Shown here piece after piece: positions 31,324 to 41,288 of a stretch of DNA of 64,000 nucleotides. This DNA is from Chondrus crispus (lineage: Eukaryota > Rhodophyta > Florideophyceae > Gigartinales > Gigartinaceae): the NCBI RefSeq assembly GCF_000350225.1, contig NW_005179326.1:377451-441450 (forward strand). Direction: 5' to 3'. Numbering within the stretch: the stretch's first letter is position 1; the number at the start of each line of letters is the position of its first letter. A model generated the notes under the pieces. The model had not been told where the DNA came from. It saw only the letters and a program-made list of their open reading frames with translations, and made no database searches. A program made the position numbers and the translations under genes.

Positions 31324-33350
31324 CCGCGCGGTCTGGTCGTCAACCGCGCGGGGCCCTTCACCCCTCCGTCAACGAGACTATGGAAAAAAGGGGGGGGGGG
31401 CGTTGATTCGTCGCCGGGTCACAGTAAAATTGCTTCCCTGGTTACGTGTTCTTTGCGTAGGTCCTCTTCTTCCCATTACCCTTCATGCCCTCGTTGCTTA
31501 GTACCCCCTTTCGTATAAGTCCATCAAGGCAGACGCATCATCCGTCCTCGGCCAGCTGTCCAAATTACTACTGTGTAGGGGTATTGGTGTTTCCAATTAA
31601 CCCCCCCTCCCTGCGGCGTTCGTTTTCGGGGAGCGATCGTTTCGCATTTTTCCGGGGCAAACTTCGCCGCTCCTCCTTAGCGGGACCTCCCCGGCTTGTG
31701 GAGAGGGTCAATCCTGAGTCCTTGGCCGATCTGGACTGCTCCTGCTCCTCGGTTCCATACGACCACCCCCGTTTGCTTACCTTCCTTCCTGGTGCGCGGC
31801 GAGCATCCCTCTGGCAGCCCACCATTTCCCTCGTAGAAGTCGTACGCTTTGCCGTCTATATCGCCACCGACGACCCCCCCTCCGCGCGTTGGTATCCTCC
31901 GTGGCCGAGCTGGGGTCGACAGGTTGTTGGAGGGCTCTCCAGGTCCTGCCCGTGATGGGCATGACGGGGCGGTGGAACGTGCAGCGGAGGCCGCCGTCAC
32001 GGCGCACAGCCTACTTGGCCGTCTCGTCGCGCGTGCCCTGACAGCCCTGCGCGGGCCGCGAAGCGTTCTCCTGGTTGCTCACCGAGGTCGTCAGGACGGG
32101 CCGACAGGAGCATGGAGACGTAGAGCGCGAGGCGGCGCGGGGTTGGGGAGCGCGGTGCGTGTTTGTAGTCGTAAACTGGCGAGCTGAACTCCTCCTCTTG
32201 CACACGGCGTGCAAGCGCCCTGTACGACAGCGGTTTGCGCACGGTGCTGTTCCTCAGGGGTTCCTACCTGACTTTTCCTGGCGAGGGACGGACTTGCTCA
32301 TCCCCCTCCCTGTCTCCTTTTTCGCGCCCCTCGCCCTTCGGGGGCGAGGGCGCGGGCGCGAAACACGCGTCTCCTTCTTCGCGCCCCTCGCCCTTCGGGG
32401 GCGAGGGCGCGGACGCGAAACACGCGTCTCCTTCTTCGCGCCCCTCGCCCTTCGGGGGCGAGGGCGCGGACGCGCAACACGCGCGGAGCGGGGAAAGAAG
32501 GCCGGTGTCGAACAGGCTTCCTGACCCGTATTGCGATCGGCCCAGGGGTTGTGCGCGGTGTCGGTGCGCAACGAGCCGAGTCGGGGTGTCGCACCGCGTT
32601 CTACCACTATGACGTCGTCACTTCATTAGACGCAACAGGCGGCGGTGGTGATTCGTACAGTATCCCGCGGGGCATTGCGTGTCTCGTATACCGACGTGCG
32701 TACGTTCGCTCACGTGAGTTGCCCTTTTTTTCGATTAATTTTCCGTTAATTTTTCCATTCCCGTGGTGGCGGATTGACACCGAGCGAGCGGGGCGCTGCG
32801 TGGGGTTGCCGCACTGTACGACAAGTGTCCCCATTTCTTCTCATTTTTTCACACCTCATCCGCCGGTAGTGCTGTCGAGACCGGGTCGGGGGTATGACAG
32901 TGTAGTTTTCTCCTTGCCTCAATTTTCGCGTATTAGCCGTTGGCGGAGTTGCTCGTTGTCTCATCCGGGACCCCCATTCTCACGAGCCACAGTGACTCTC
33001 GGTCTCTACACCGCGCGTTTCAGCTCCTCTCCACTATTATTCCAAGGGCTCCCGTGATTCCGTTGGGGTTGCCTCAGTCGTTGGACCTCCCCTCGCCGCG
33101 ATGATCGGACTTAACGGAACGTCCGGTGACCCTGTTCGGGGGGGGGTGTCCGACCTTTCAGCTCCGGAAGGGGTACTCGACTCCCCTTCGAGCTCTGCGT
33201 CCTCGTATCGTCGGTCACTGCGGGGTCGAGATCCTTGCTGGCAGTCCGCACTGCCTCGCCTTTACGTCGTGCGTCCTTGGGTTTTGGGAGTCAAATACGG
33301 CTTGACTTCTGTGCGGTCCTCATGTCAACCGTAACGAAGCGGTTGAGGGC
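31324..33350. other. Non-coding part of gypsy 1 insert block
   Basis: Follows the antisense ORF. Contains a G-run at 31387-31399, a triple 57-bp repeat (32325-32480) and no convincing gene. It probably holds the 3' part of the antisense transcript. Confidence 0.45.
32320..32482. repeat. 57-bp unit repeated three times, each a GC hairpin
   Basis: Each unit contains CCCTCGCCC, TTCGG and GGGCGAGGG, a 9-bp perfect stem closed by a TTCG-type loop. Because 57 is a multiple of 3 an open frame crosses all copies, but I do not take it as a gene. Confidence 0.9.
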
Positions 33351-33381
33351 CCCCCTCTCAAGCGTGAACGTCCGCGTTCAC
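33351..33381 (-). repeat. Second polypurine tract at pol end
   Basis: GTGAACGCGGACGTTCAC (last pol codons) followed on minus by GCTTGAGAGGGGGG: an imperfect duplicate of 27261-27292. The two copies bracket the 6-kb block with the antisense ORF. Confidence 0.75.
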
Positions 33382-36300
33382 GTCAGACGTGAGGTTCCTG
33401 CCGGTGCGTCTCCGGAGGCGTTGGGCGTAACGAGACACCAACTCCTCCGGAACGTGAGTCCGGGCGGTCCATGTGGGCGTGTCGTAGTCCGCCCACTTGA
33501 TGAGGAACTCGATTGTTCCGTCCTCCATGGCTCGATGCCGGAGTAGTCGTTCCACGGCATACTGCGTGCCCTTGGTGACCTTGTCGGCAAGGTCACTTGG
33601 GGTTGTCGTGCTCGCCCGCGCCGCGCCCGTCGGTGGTGGGGCGTACACGCAGCGGTCTGCGGAGACGCGCTCGGTGACACCATCACGATCGATCGTGATG
33701 GTTCGCCGGTCGTTGGCGAGTACCTGGTATGGCCCAACGGCGGGCGACGCGAGTTTGTTAGACGTCTTTGCCCCATCGGTGGGGTTCAGGTAGACGTAAT
33801 TACCTGGCTTGATACGTGCGTTGAGCCGTCTGACGCGCTTATCGAAGTCGCGCTTGTACCGAGCCTGCGTCCGACGCAGGCTCCCGTACGCCTTCTGGAT
33901 CGTGTCGTCCAACGTCTTGAGGAACTCAGCGCGCGCGTGGCCCCTATCGGACGGGGGCGCGTCACCGTCGGCTCTACGTAGAGAGAACTCCGGCGGGGGT
34001 CGGCTGAGGACGAGCTCGAAGGGCGTGGTACTCGTCGTACGATGTACGTGGGAGTTGTACGCGTACGTGAGCGGCCCCACGTACACGTCCCAGTCGTCCT
34101 GATGTTCGCCGACGTAATTGCGTAACATCGAAGCGATGGTCCGGTTGTATCGCTCGACTTGCCCGTTCGTCTGGGGGTGGTACGCCGAAGTGTACAAGTT
34201 CGTCACCCCCAGGACACGGCACGTGCTGTGGAAGAACTTCGCGTTAAACTGCGGTCCGTTATCCGACAGTAGCGAGCGTGGGACGCCGTATTTAAATACC
34301 CACGCGTCGCAGAACGCGACGGCGACCGTGTACGCGGTTACGGTCCGCAGTGCCACAACTTGAGTCAGCTTGGTGAAACGGTCCGTAATTACGAGAAGGA
34401 ACCGTTTCCCTGCCTTCGTCTTGGGTAGCGGTCCCAAGATGTCGATGGCGAGGCTCTCAAGCGGCCGTGTTGCCGGAAACAACTTCAAACGGTTGAGGTG
34501 TTTCCGCAACTTGACACGGTTCATCGCGCATGTTCGGCACCCTCGCACCGTAGCTGCGACATCTGCAGCGAGATGGGGCCAGTAGTACTCGCGACGGAGC
34601 GCGAAGTACATACGGTTCTGGCCCGGGTGCCCCGCGATGGTTGGTGTGTGGCAGAGCTGGAGAAGCCGAGCCCGTAGCGTCCGTGGCACCACGACCTGCA
34701 CGATGTCAGGGTCGAAGGGGTGTCTCCGTTTGAGCACCCCGTGGTGGTCCTCGAAGAACGCGGAGTCCCGGGACTCTGACTGTCGTGCCAGTACGGTCTG
34801 GCAGAAGTCATCCACGCGTTGCTCTTCGGCTATCTCCTCTAACGTAAGAGGGGCCGGAAGGTCGTCCTGCGGAGGGGCGACCGTGGAGGCGGCCGCGCCA
34901 ACTTCGGGTTGTTCGGCGCGCTCGATGTCGACAGCGTCGAACTCGTCGTTCTCCTCCCAGAACGAGGTGGGTCCTTCAAGAGCGGGGGCCTCGTCGTCGC
35001 CCTTCGGCTCGTCGCGCGTACGGACGCGCGACCCTCTTCGCGATCTGGCTTGGTTCCTTGTTGTCACGAAGACATGGACGGCCTTGTGATCGCAGCTCGC
35101 GGTACAGACGTGGTCCGCGAGCTCGTCCGACATGTCACGGACGGTCGTACCCGCATCGAAGGTGGGGATGTCGTCATCCACTTCGACGACTGGGCGAGGG
35201 TCGTCGGTGACCCTTGGCGACACGAGGCGTGACAGGGCATCGGGCACCTGGTGCACGCGCCCGGGGCGGTACTGGATGGTGAAGTCGTATTCCGCCAACC
35301 GCAGTCGCCACCGGGTAAGCCTTCCGGAACTCTCCGTGAGGGACATAAGCCATCGGAGGGCATCATGGTCCGTCCGGACGATGAACTTGGTACCTTCGAT
35401 GTACGGCCGTAGTGTGCGGACGGCCCACACTACGGCAAAGCATTCGCGCTCCGTAGCGCTGTAGTTGCGCTCACTATCGGACAGTGAGTACGACCAATAC
35501 CCCACGGGGCGCCAGTCGTTGGCGCCTTCGTGTTCCTGGAGCAATGTACAGCCCAGTTGATAGGCACTAGCATCCGTGTCGATCATGTACGGCCGACCGT
35601 ACCGCGGCAATGCTAGGATCGGCGGGGAAATCATCCGCTCCTTCAACGCTTCGAACGCTTGAAGTTGCAGCTCGGTCGGGTCGTCGAAGTTGGGGTCCGC
35701 GTCCTTGCGCGTCATGTCCGTTAATGGGCGCGCAATCTTCGCGAACCCCTTCACGAAGCGGCGGTAGACGTTGCACGCTCCGAGGTACGAGCGCACCTGC
35801 GTCAACGTCCTCGGAAACGTGAACGTCTTGAAGGCGTCCGCCGCCGCTTCGGCGACGCTCAGCTTACCTGGGGAAATGACGTGCCCCAGGTAGTGCACCT
35901 TCGGTTGGAAGAAGCTACACTTCTTGAGCTTGAGGGAGATTCCGGCGCTCCTCAGCAAGCTCAAGACAGTGTCGAGATGCTTTGCGTGTTCTCGGTGTGT
36001 ACGGGAGAACACGATGACATCATCCAGGTAGACGAGGCATATCTGCCATCGGACGCCAGATAGGATGATGTCGAGGGCACGTTGGAAGGTGGCCGGTGCC
36101 CCTTTTAGCCCGAACGGCATACGCAGATGGCGAAACGTTCCCATATGCGTAGTGAACGTGGTCTTGTCCCGGTCTTCCGGAGCGACGGGGATCTGCCAAT
36201 AACCGGAATTGCAGTCCAACGTCGTAAAGACGGCTGCATCTCCGAGCGAATCGATGCAGTCGTCCATCCGGGGCAGCGGATACGAATCCGCTGCCGTCTT

Positions 36301-37911
36301 TGCGTTGAGACGTCGGTAGTCCACGCAGAACCGAAGAGAGCCGTCTTTCTTCGGTACGAGCACCACGGGGGACGCCCACTCGGTGCTCGCAGGTTCGATT
36401 ACCCCTGCGTTCAACATTTTGTTGACTTCCTTGGCGACCATCTCACGCATAGCCGGCCCCTTTCGGTAGGGCATTGAACGTATCGGCTTCGTACCCGGTT
36501 CGAGGGGAATGCGGTGTTCGGTCGCTCGGATCGTTCCGAGCGCCCCGCTCCACAGACTCGAGTGCTTACGGAGCATCTTGAGCACGTGGACCCGGAACTT
36601 GTCATCATCGATGTATGACAAATCGATTTCTTTTTCCCAATCCTCCGGCGGATTTTCGGGATCCTTTTCAGAGGCGGGTGTGGTGCCCCCTTCCGGCGGC
36701 GGACACTTCGCCGGTCGGCCGTCCGTACCGGCTCCTCTCTTCTCAACGGTTGCCCCCTGGGCGGAGCCTGGTCGACCAGCTCCTGCCGTTCCGACTTGAT
36801 CGGTCAAGTTGGTGAGGTGTAGCGCGTGCGCGATCCCCTCGGCGATGCGACGTTCGGGCGTCAAGATCGCGAGGGGGTTGCGCTTCGCGTATCCCACGAC
36901 GGTGTGCTTCGGAAGCCGCCTTTCCTGTCGCGAAAAGTTCGCGACGATGACGTCGAAGGTCTGGTTCGGCAGGACCTCGACGACGCCGTTCGTCAGCCTC
37001 ACTCCATGTCGGTGTTGGAGTGACGGCTTCGGCTCTATAAACACGAGTCCCCTCCCCGTCGTAGTAACGCGCACACGGGCCTGCGACCTCGCGGGAATGG
37101 TAACCCAGCGGGCGATTCGGATCGCCTGCGGGGCTTCGTCGCGTGCGTCAGCTCGGCTTGTCTGACGTCCGTGCCGCCTGGTTGGGGGAGTCGGCTCCCC
37201 CTTCCCGTCGACGATGGCAACGGAGCCACCCTGGCGGAGCTCCAACCGTTGAGCTTCGATGTCGATACTTCGTACGTGTGTATCGATGAAGGCCGTACCA
37301 AGGAGGACCGGCACGGCGAGCTGGTCCGCCACGACGAACGGAATCCGGAACGTCGTGTTCCTCAACCGCACGGCCAGGCGTACGACGGCCGAGAGCTTAA
37401 GCGGGTTGCTATTCGCGCCTGCCAATCGGGGCAGTGGCGCGTCGCGGATGACGTACCGCGACCAATCGGGAGGAAGGTCCGCCTTCCTCACCAGATTGTA
37501 CCCTGAGCACGTATCAACGGCGATCGTGCGGGGCTTGAAGGCATTTCCCTCCGTGGCGATCGAACCGAGGACGTTGTAAATCTTCGACGTCATAAGGCAA
37601 ATGACGCCGTCGACCACCTTCGGCGTGCCCGGCTCGGCGAGATCGTTCCGCCTGGGCCGCCGGCGCCGGTTCCGACTTCTCTTCCGCGTCCTTCGGCCTT
37701 GGTCGCGGGGCGCCCTTCGGTCGGCCGCGTCCCCGCGACAAGTCGCGTTCGTACGCGGCTTGAATTCTTCTGGCGGCCCCGGGTCCCCCTGGGTCGGGCC
37801 GCTGGCGCGTTCGATGCGCTTTTTGTTAGGCACTTGGCTCACGGTTGCCACAGTGCCTACCTTCATGTGCGCCGGGGTCACGGTTGCCTCAGCGTCTTCG
37901 TCCTTTCGCAC
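33358..37911 (-). CDS. Gypsy 1 Pol with C-terminal chromodomain
   Basis: About 1517 codons, no internal stop. Protease-like region with DTCSG at 133-137 (DTG in most relatives); RT with DYRRLN (531-536) and YLDD (628-631); RNase H with IDTDAS (777-782); integrase with H1088/H1095 and C1125/C1128, then D1157, D1217 and E1253 (35 between the last two); chromodomain from about 1450 (YAVERLL, LIKWADYD, TWTA). RT before integrase plus a chromodomain marks a Ty3/gypsy chromovirus. The frame begins without ATG (GTG at 37911; first ATG at 37866) and is in fact open back across the gag stop at 38058, where it is -1 to gag; the run G-AAA-AAC just before the gag stop is a candidate slip site. The chromodomain may guide integration to marked chromatin. 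Confidence 0.93.
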   Translation of the reverse strand: MRKDEDAEATVTPAHMKVGTVATVSQVPNKKRIERASGPTQGDPGPPEEFKPRTNATCRGDAADRRAPRDQGRRTRKRSRNRRRRPRRNDLAEPGTPKVVDGVICLMTSKIYNVLGSIATEGNAFKPRTIAVDTCSGYNLVRKADLPPDWSRYVIRDAPLPRLAGANSNPLKLSAVVRLAVRLRNTTFRIPFVVADQLAVPVLLGTAFIDTHVRSIDIEAQRLELRQGGSVAIVDGKGEPTPPTRRHGRQTSRADARDEAPQAIRIARWVTIPARSQARVRVTTTGRGLVFIEPKPSLQHRHGVRLTNGVVEVLPNQTFDVIVANFSRQERRLPKHTVVGYAKRNPLAILTPERRIAEGIAHALHLTNLTDQVGTAGAGRPGSAQGATVEKRGAGTDGRPAKCPPPEGGTTPASEKDPENPPEDWEKEIDLSYIDDDKFRVHVLKMLRKHSSLWSGALGTIRATEHRIPLEPGTKPIRSMPYRKGPAMREMVAKEVNKMLNAGVIEPASTEWASPVVLVPKKDGSLRFCVDYRRLNAKTAADSYPLPRMDDCIDSLGDAAVFTTLDCNSGYWQIPVAPEDRDKTTFTTHMGTFRHLRMPFGLKGAPATFQRALDIILSGVRWQICLVYLDDVIVFSRTHREHAKHLDTVLSLLRSAGISLKLKKCSFFQPKVHYLGHVISPGKLSVAEAAADAFKTFTFPRTLTQVRSYLGACNVYRRFVKGFAKIARPLTDMTRKDADPNFDDPTELQLQAFEALKERMISPPILALPRYGRPYMIDTDASAYQLGCTLLQEHEGANDWRPVGYWSYSLSDSERNYSATERECFAVVWAVRTLRPYIEGTKFIVRTDHDALRWLMSLTESSGRLTRWRLRLAEYDFTIQYRPGRVHQVPDALSRLVSPRVTDDPRPVVEVDDDIPTFDAGTTVRDMSDELADHVCTASCDHKAVHVFVTTRNQARSRRGSRVRTRDEPKGDDEAPALEGPTSFWEENDEFDAVDIERAEQPEVGAAASTVAPPQDDLPAPLTLEEIAEEQRVDDFCQTVLARQSESRDSAFFEDHHGVLKRRHPFDPDIVQVVVPRTLRARLLQLCHTPTIAGHPGQNRMYFALRREYYWPHLAADVAATVRGCRTCAMNRVKLRKHLNRLKLFPATRPLESLAIDILGPLPKTKAGKRFLLVITDRFTKLTQVVALRTVTAYTVAVAFCDAWVFKYGVPRSLLSDNGPQFNAKFFHSTCRVLGVTNLYTSAYHPQTNGQVERYNRTIASMLRNYVGEHQDDWDVYVGPLTYAYNSHVHRTTSTTPFELVLSRPPPEFSLRRADGDAPPSDRGHARAEFLKTLDDTIQKAYGSLRRTQARYKRDFDKRVRRLNARIKPGNYVYLNPTDGAKTSNKLASPAVGPYQVLANDRRTITIDRDGVTERVSADRCVYAPPPTGAARASTTTPSDLADKVTKGTQYAVERLLRHRAMEDGTIEFLIKWADYDTPTWTARTHVPEELVSRYAQRLRRRTGRNLTSDVNADVHA

Positions 37912-38057
37912 CGAGCTTACGGGTGTCTCGGTGCGCTTGTGCGGGGTTGAGGGGAATAATATCGGTAAACATTCCCCTCCCCCGCCGGGGACAAATAGGG
38001 GCGGGTCAAGGTTGGTTTGACAAGACGGTTCACGCGACCGCGCGAACGTAACCGTCT

Positions 38058-40619
38058 TTACGGGTTTTTCGAACTACCCGAGCTGTCAGTGCTATTCGCT
38101 TGGCTATCGTTAGCTAGCGCGTCGACGGGCCCCTGGCCGCGCGGATGGGGACGGTTTCCCCATCCCGACTGGCCATCTTCTACGAAGTAATCGGATACTT
38201 CGTGGCCTTGGATTGCAACGTCCGGCCGTTGCAATATTCGAGGGGCGGAGAGAACGGGCTCCCCTCCGCCTCCTTCCGTGGGCTGGGGGTGCGTCTCACC
38301 AGCCCAGTCTTGGAGGTACATGATGGCGTTCTGTACCCCTTGGGGCAACGGGGGTCGGCCCCGGTCGCCTCGCCCATCTCGACGGGGATATCGCGTATCC
38401 ATCCGACGAGGGTCACGTCGATCCCTTTGATCGGTCCCCGGGTATCGGTACCCGCCTTCACGAGGGGCAAAACGGACGCCCCTACCCGATCGGCTCGGGT
38501 CACCTCGACGCGGGCCTCGGTCTGCCCGCGTAGACTGCTGGATGAGATTGCGCATTCCGGGGCGCGTCTCCATCTGATAGCGGTAGTTCCTGTACGCCGT
38601 GAACTGACGTTGTTCAGGCGACAGGAACGGGCACGCGTACATGGCGTGGCCGTACGTCCGGCACAGCCAACAAATGTACGCGCTGCCATCGGTCGACGCG
38701 AAAGTCGCCGCGTGGCGTGCCTCCTCATCGGTGAGTCGAGGCACGTTAGGCAGCCCGCGGTCTCCTTCTCGACGGGAGATATCCAGCTCGGCCATGTTGT
38801 GGTTCGGACCACCCATGGCCCTCGGCGTGTGTGCGAACGCCGTTGCGAAGCTTCCGGTCGAACCGGTGGACGCTGGCGTAGGGGGTCGGCCCCCTGCCCG
38901 TTCGAAGCCTTGCGTGATGAGGACAGGGTCGGCCTGCCACTCATCTTCTCCAATGTGGAGGGCGGTCCCCGGCGAACTTGTTCCGTGCGACCTTGGAGTT
39001 CGGACTCCCTTCGCTGCCAGCTTCGGGTCCGGCAGCGGCAACCCGCGACGAGCGCGGTAGGTTGTACCCTCGGCCGTTGCGATACGGCGAATCGTTGAGA
39101 GTTCGGTCTTCTGTTGTCCGGGCAACCTTTGCATCGTCTCTGCCACTGCGGCCCGGGTCGCAGTGGACAGCCCGCGCACGAAGTAATGCGCGAGCGCTTG
39201 TTCTGAGAACACGGCCGTGCATCGGAACGCGGCGGATTCCAGCCGGTCTGCGAACGTGTTCTCGGTTTCGTGAGGAAGCTGTCGCGCCGACGCGACAGCG
39301 TCAAACGCTTCCCCCAACACGTCGTCGGTTAGGTAGCGTTTGATGAATTGGTTGACGAGGCCAGGCCAGCTCGTGTCGTCGTGGAGCTGGCCGGCGCGGA
39401 GGCCGCGCATGGTGTAACTCGTATACAATCGCTCCGCGTCCCGCTCGAGGAAGTGAGCGAAGACACGGATTGCCACACCTTCGGTCAGGTGCTGGGCATT
39501 GAAGGTTATCCGGATATCCTTCAGAAACGGGAGCAACTGAATCGCGTCAGTACCGTCGAAGCTCTTCATCGTGGGACGGAGCCCACGGCAGCGTTGGACG
39601 TACTTCGCGATCCGTCCCGCGTCACCCGAGGTAACGAGCCTCGAGGTGTTGTCCAACCGATACATGCGGTAGTTCGCGACGGCGCTGAACTCCTGTATCA
39701 TGGTGTGGACGGGCTCGAGCCCGGGTTCGGCGGGGCCCAACGTTCCGAACGGCGTGACGGGCAACGTTCGGACGTCGACGGGGCCGGGATGCGCGGTAAG
39801 ATCCGCTGGCTGGTAGCTGCCCCAGCGAGGATCGAAGGGGAGAATCGGTTCCCCTGATCCGCGGGCGACTCCTCCACGGCCACGGTCGGGTTCGTCCGGT
39901 ACCCGTCGGGACTGCCGCATGCTTCCGGATGCATACGGCAGGGCTTGAGTCTCGGACGCGAAGTTCGCGTCCGCCGTCGGCTTGATGTCCTCCGCCCTCC
40001 GACTGGTGACGGCTCCAGTCGGGGGCCACTCCTGCGCTCCGGATGCGCCCGGAGGAACAGTGGCACCGGGCCCACTCGAGGGGGCTCCGGGCGGCCTCTC
40101 GGCCGAGGTCTGTTCCATCTCACGGGCACAGCGGCGCGTTGAGTTGAGCTCCGCCGCCATGTGCGCGAACGCTCCCATCTGTTCGGCTGATGGGAAGGGT
40201 TGCGGGTCGCGTCGGACCCCGGAGTTTGCACTCGCGGGTCGACCCGCAACGTCCATGGCGGGGGAATCGATGCGCGCCTCTTCGACCAGTACCAAACGGG
40301 ACTGTAGCTGGTCGACGAGAGCGCGCAGGTTCTCCAAGGACTGAGTTACGCGCTCAAACCTTCCTTCGCGGAGGGAGCGCAACTCATCCATACAGCGAGC
40401 GTAGACGCTGTCGGAGACGTCGATACGGAGGGATGTTCGGACATCTTCGATATACTCCGCGATGCGATCGTACATCGCGCGAGCGCGTCCTTCGGAGAAG
40501 TCGGGCGACGGTTCGCGGTCTCGGAGACCAGCGTCGCCGTCGCCGACTCGGACGCGGAGCGCAGCCTCTCGCACATCGGCGGGCTCCGAGCGAATCGAGG
40601 TGGGATATTCGCCACTCAT
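38058..40619 (-). CDS. Gypsy 1 Gag
   Basis: 853 codons from ATG 40619. N-terminal coiled-coil-like region (about 45-115), Pro/Gly-rich linker, capsid-type domain with MKSFDGTDAIQLLPFLKDIR and FIKRYLTDD, then a zinc knuckle CWLCRTYGHAMYAC (C-x2-C-x4-H-x4-C) and an Arg/Gly-rich tail. It is followed by pol in the -1 frame with the two frames overlapping at the gag stop. Intact, so it could still assemble particles. Confidence 0.9.
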   Translation of the reverse strand: MSGEYPTSIRSEPADVREAALRVRVGDGDAGLRDREPSPDFSEGRARAMYDRIAEYIEDVRTSLRIDVSDSVYARCMDELRSLREGRFERVTQSLENLRALVDQLQSRLVLVEEARIDSPAMDVAGRPASANSGVRRDPQPFPSAEQMGAFAHMAAELNSTRRCAREMEQTSAERPPGAPSSGPGATVPPGASGAQEWPPTGAVTSRRAEDIKPTADANFASETQALPYASGSMRQSRRVPDEPDRGRGGVARGSGEPILPFDPRWGSYQPADLTAHPGPVDVRTLPVTPFGTLGPAEPGLEPVHTMIQEFSAVANYRMYRLDNTSRLVTSGDAGRIAKYVQRCRGLRPTMKSFDGTDAIQLLPFLKDIRITFNAQHLTEGVAIRVFAHFLERDAERLYTSYTMRGLRAGQLHDDTSWPGLVNQFIKRYLTDDVLGEAFDAVASARQLPHETENTFADRLESAAFRCTAVFSEQALAHYFVRGLSTATRAAVAETMQRLPGQQKTELSTIRRIATAEGTTYRARRGLPLPDPKLAAKGVRTPRSHGTSSPGTALHIGEDEWQADPVLITQGFERAGGRPPTPASTGSTGSFATAFAHTPRAMGGPNHNMAELDISRREGDRGLPNVPRLTDEEARHAATFASTDGSAYICWLCRTYGHAMYACPFLSPEQRQFTAYRNYRYQMETRPGMRNLIQQSTRADRGPRRGDPSRSGRGVRFAPREGGYRYPGTDQRDRRDPRRMDTRYPRRDGRGDRGRPPLPQGVQNAIMYLQDWAGETHPQPTEGGGGEPVLSAPRILQRPDVAIQGHEVSDYFVEDGQSGWGNRPHPRGQGPVDALANDSQANSTDSSGSSKNP

Positions 40620-40677
40620 CTCGACGCGTACGGACGCGGAGGTAAACGATAGTCTTCTCGGTTCGATCTTGAGAGTC

Positions 40678-40695
40678 TTCTAGGTCGGGAGACCA
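40678..40695 (-). promoter_or_regulatory. Primer-binding site of gypsy 1
   Basis: On minus, one base inside the 5' LTR: TGGTCTCCCGACCTAGAA. It starts with TGG (complement of tRNA CCA) and is identical over 18 nt to the site at 48692-48709 in gypsy 2. The tRNA is not identified. Confidence 0.8.
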
Positions 40696-40696
40696 C

Positions 40697-41288
40697 TGTA
40701 GTATAATCACCCCCAACGACGAGGGGGGTGAGTACTGACAGTTCGGGAAGACCCCGATCGGCGGGAAGACAGAAGCACGGCCCACCCACGGTACCGAGCA
40801 CGGGCTCGAGGTAGCGGTGGTAGAGCGGGATCGGGGAGGACGCGCGCACGCGCGAGCGGTTCTACGCCTCGACGCCCCGGAGCGGTACTGGGTGACGATC
40901 CAGTACCGACGGGCGGAGGCGGAGCCGGTCGTGGGCGTGCTACGCGCGTCCTCAACCCGCGCGCGGTGCTACTTCTAGGTAAAACGGACGGAAGTACCTA
41001 AAAGTAAGCGGGCGGACCAAGGTGGAGGATCCTTGACAAGTCCGTGCTTGTCGTCCTCCACCGCCGGCGGTCCGCTCATATTTAATGTACATCGTAGTCT
41101 ATCATAACTCTACTGTAGTGCCGGTCTACCGACACTGTAGCGCTGTCAGCCGGCGGGGCTGACAGTCCACGTGTAGCACGCGTCCCGTACACGTGGAGGA
41201 CACGTGTGTGCGCGCATGGCTGTAAGGCTCGTTGCCTTACTGTCCCTGATCCAATCCTAATCTAATTTGCGTTTGGGGTTATACCACA
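40697..41288 (-). repeat. Gypsy 1 5' LTR
   Basis: 592 bp, same structure as 26667-27257. A-box-like element at 40818-40828, B-box-like at 40858-40868, both on plus, i.e. antisense to gag-pol. Confidence 0.93.

Larger units (their letters stand above)
26667..41288 (-). mobile_element. Ty3/gypsy element 1 (14.6 kb) with antisense ORF
   Basis: LTRs at 26667-27257 and 40697-41288 (about 98% identical by eye, roughly 12 differences) enclose gag (40619-38058) and pol (37911-33358) on the minus strand. A primer-binding site adjoins the right LTR and a polypurine tract adjoins the left, so this is a true unit. Between pol and the 3' LTR is a 6.1-kb block carrying a 762-codon ORF on the opposite strand. 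Flanks do not show a target duplication (ATGTA left, CTCAT right), and the right flank is a transposase gene whose continuation is not on the left, so the ends have probably been changed by recombination. Confidence 0.9.

Noticed and set aside
32075-32524. 149-codon ORF over the 57-bp repeats
   Set aside because: Repeat length divisible by 3 keeps it open artificially; composition is that of GC-rich hairpins.
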